From Erysipelotrichaceae bacterium OPF54 (GTDB lineage Bacteria; Bacillota_I; Bacilli_A; Erysipelotrichales; Erysipelotrichaceae): DNA of 64,000 nucleotides. This document shows positions 63,391-64,000 of the stretch, piece by piece (within the stretch, counting starts at the first letter, position 1; every line of letters starts with the position of its first letter). The stretch spans positions 1 through 64,000 of the forward strand of contig BQKD01000002.1 of NCBI GenBank assembly GCA_022834735.1, given 5' to 3'. The notes beneath the pieces were generated by a model. That model was not told where the DNA came from. It ran no database searches and saw only the letters and a list, made by a program, of their open reading frames with translations. Both the position numbers and the translations under genes were made by a program.

Positions 63391-64000
63391 CTACGCTTCC
63401 ATGACCGCTTCGATCTGCTCGTATACCGCTTTGGGATCGTTCGCCTTTGTGATCGAACGGCCCACCACGATATAATCGCAGCCCTCTTCCTTTGCCAGCT
63501 GCGGCGTCGCCACCCGTTTCTGATCATCGACCGAATCGCTCGCCAGACGGATCCCCGGCGTTACGGTCAGAAAATCGCTGCCGCACGCTTCATGGATCGC
63601 TTTCGCTTCGTGTACAGAACATACGACACCGTCCAGGCCGGCTTCTTTCGCATTTTTCGCATAGTGCAGGACACAGTCAAGCACCGAACCGCCGATTCCG
63701 AGCTCTTCGTTCATCGCTTCCTGCGAAGTCGAAGTGAGCTGCGTGACACCGATACAAAGCGGACGCTTTCCGTCCTTGGACCCGTTCTTCAGCCCTTCGA
63801 CAGCCGCTTTCATCATCGCGATCCCTCCGGCACAGTGCACATTGGTCATATCGACACCAAGACGGGCCAGATTGCTCATTCCGCCTTTGACAGTATTCGG
63901 AATATCATGCAGTTTGAGATCCAGAAAGATATGATGGCCCATCTTTTTGACAGTTTCCACGATATCGAGGCCGCATGCATACGTCAGTTCCATCCCGATC
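63391..64000 (-). CDS. pyrF: Orotidine 5'-phosphate decarboxylase (partial, 5' end outside window)
   Basis: The visible 203 codons cover most of the protein: [10 protein letters not shown] at the edge, the catalytic [16 protein letters not shown] (Lys and Asp charge network), [15 protein letters not shown] and the phosphate-binding [14 protein letters not shown]. It decarboxylates OMP to UMP. The N-terminus lies beyond 64000; ATG at 63993 is internal, since family proteins have GMEL well inside the chain. Confidence 0.95.
   Translation of the reverse strand, partial: IGMELTYACGLDIVETVKKMGHHIFLDLKLHDIPNTVKGGMSNLARLGVDMTNVHCAGGIAMMKAAVEGLKNGSKDGKRPLCIGVTQLTSTSQEAMNEELGIGGSVLDCVLHYAKNAKEAGLDGVVCSVHEAKAIHEACGSDFLTVTPGIRLASDSVDDQKRVATPQLAKEEGCDYIVVGRSITKANDPKAVYEQIEAVMEA

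Overview
The window looks like chromosome of a gut-type Firmicute, most likely an Erysipelotrichaceae relative. The reasons are a low-GC Gram-positive gene repertoire (CcpA-like sites, sigma-A promoters, LPXTG pili, AGGAGG ribosome sites, a UPF0158-like gene and DUF1275) on a backbone near 50% GC. The genus cannot be fixed by reading alone; the complete 16S gene at 59634-61154 (minus) would settle it.

Layout. 1-25.8 kb is housekeeping and carbohydrate metabolism: a cytoplasmic GH13 alpha-amylase, a CorC-like protein, xpt, a membrane GDPD, an HSL-type esterase, orphan larC, a DUF885 lipoprotein, malQ, a maltodextrin-type ABC importer (binding protein, two permeases, and a separately transcribed MsmK/UgpC-type ATPase), a two-gene cupin phosphosugar isomerase operon, a methyltransferase-macrodomain-rmuC cluster, cca, a CBS/DRTGG-type pyrophosphatase and a DUF1275 membrane protein. 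Amylase, malQ, importer and ATPase form a coherent alpha-glucan utilisation set.

25.9-31.8 kb is accessory. It starts with an island of Rpn-family PD-(D/E)XK nuclease genes. Each carries an internal Shine-Dalgarno and ATG, and one internal small gene has been duplicated as a free-standing copy starting exactly at its ribosome site. Next comes a complete IS66 element (29279-31634, perfect 22-bp ends, 8-bp target duplication TGTTATCA). It sits inside a 39-codon hydrophobic peptide gene that, with a convergent antisense promoter and shared bidirectional terminator, looks like a type I toxin-antitoxin locus.

31.8-41.9 kb (minus) is a sortase/pilus locus: a 5'-truncated LPNTG tip adhesin, an LPSTG shaft pilin, a class C sortase, then five tightly packed genes for exported proteins, two of which look like TasA/CalY (SipW-type signal) subunits. 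Base composition switches inside several of these genes. 41.9-47.1 kb is an insertion-sequence graveyard: an IS4-like fragment, a four-gene Mu/Tn7-like transposon (DUF6431, rve transposase, ExeA/TnsC-like ATPase, small protein) with 5'-TGTTAG ends, and an IS1380 fragment.

47.2-64 kb returns to the core genome, all on the minus strand: guaA, an RpiR regulator, the translationally coupled rarA-tsaE-tsaB-rimI-tsaD-GNAT operon, a patatin-like protein, a GNAT, a complete tRNA-less 16S-23S-5S operon with three stacked promoters, a VanY-type carboxypeptidase lipoprotein, pyrE and the truncated start of pyrF.
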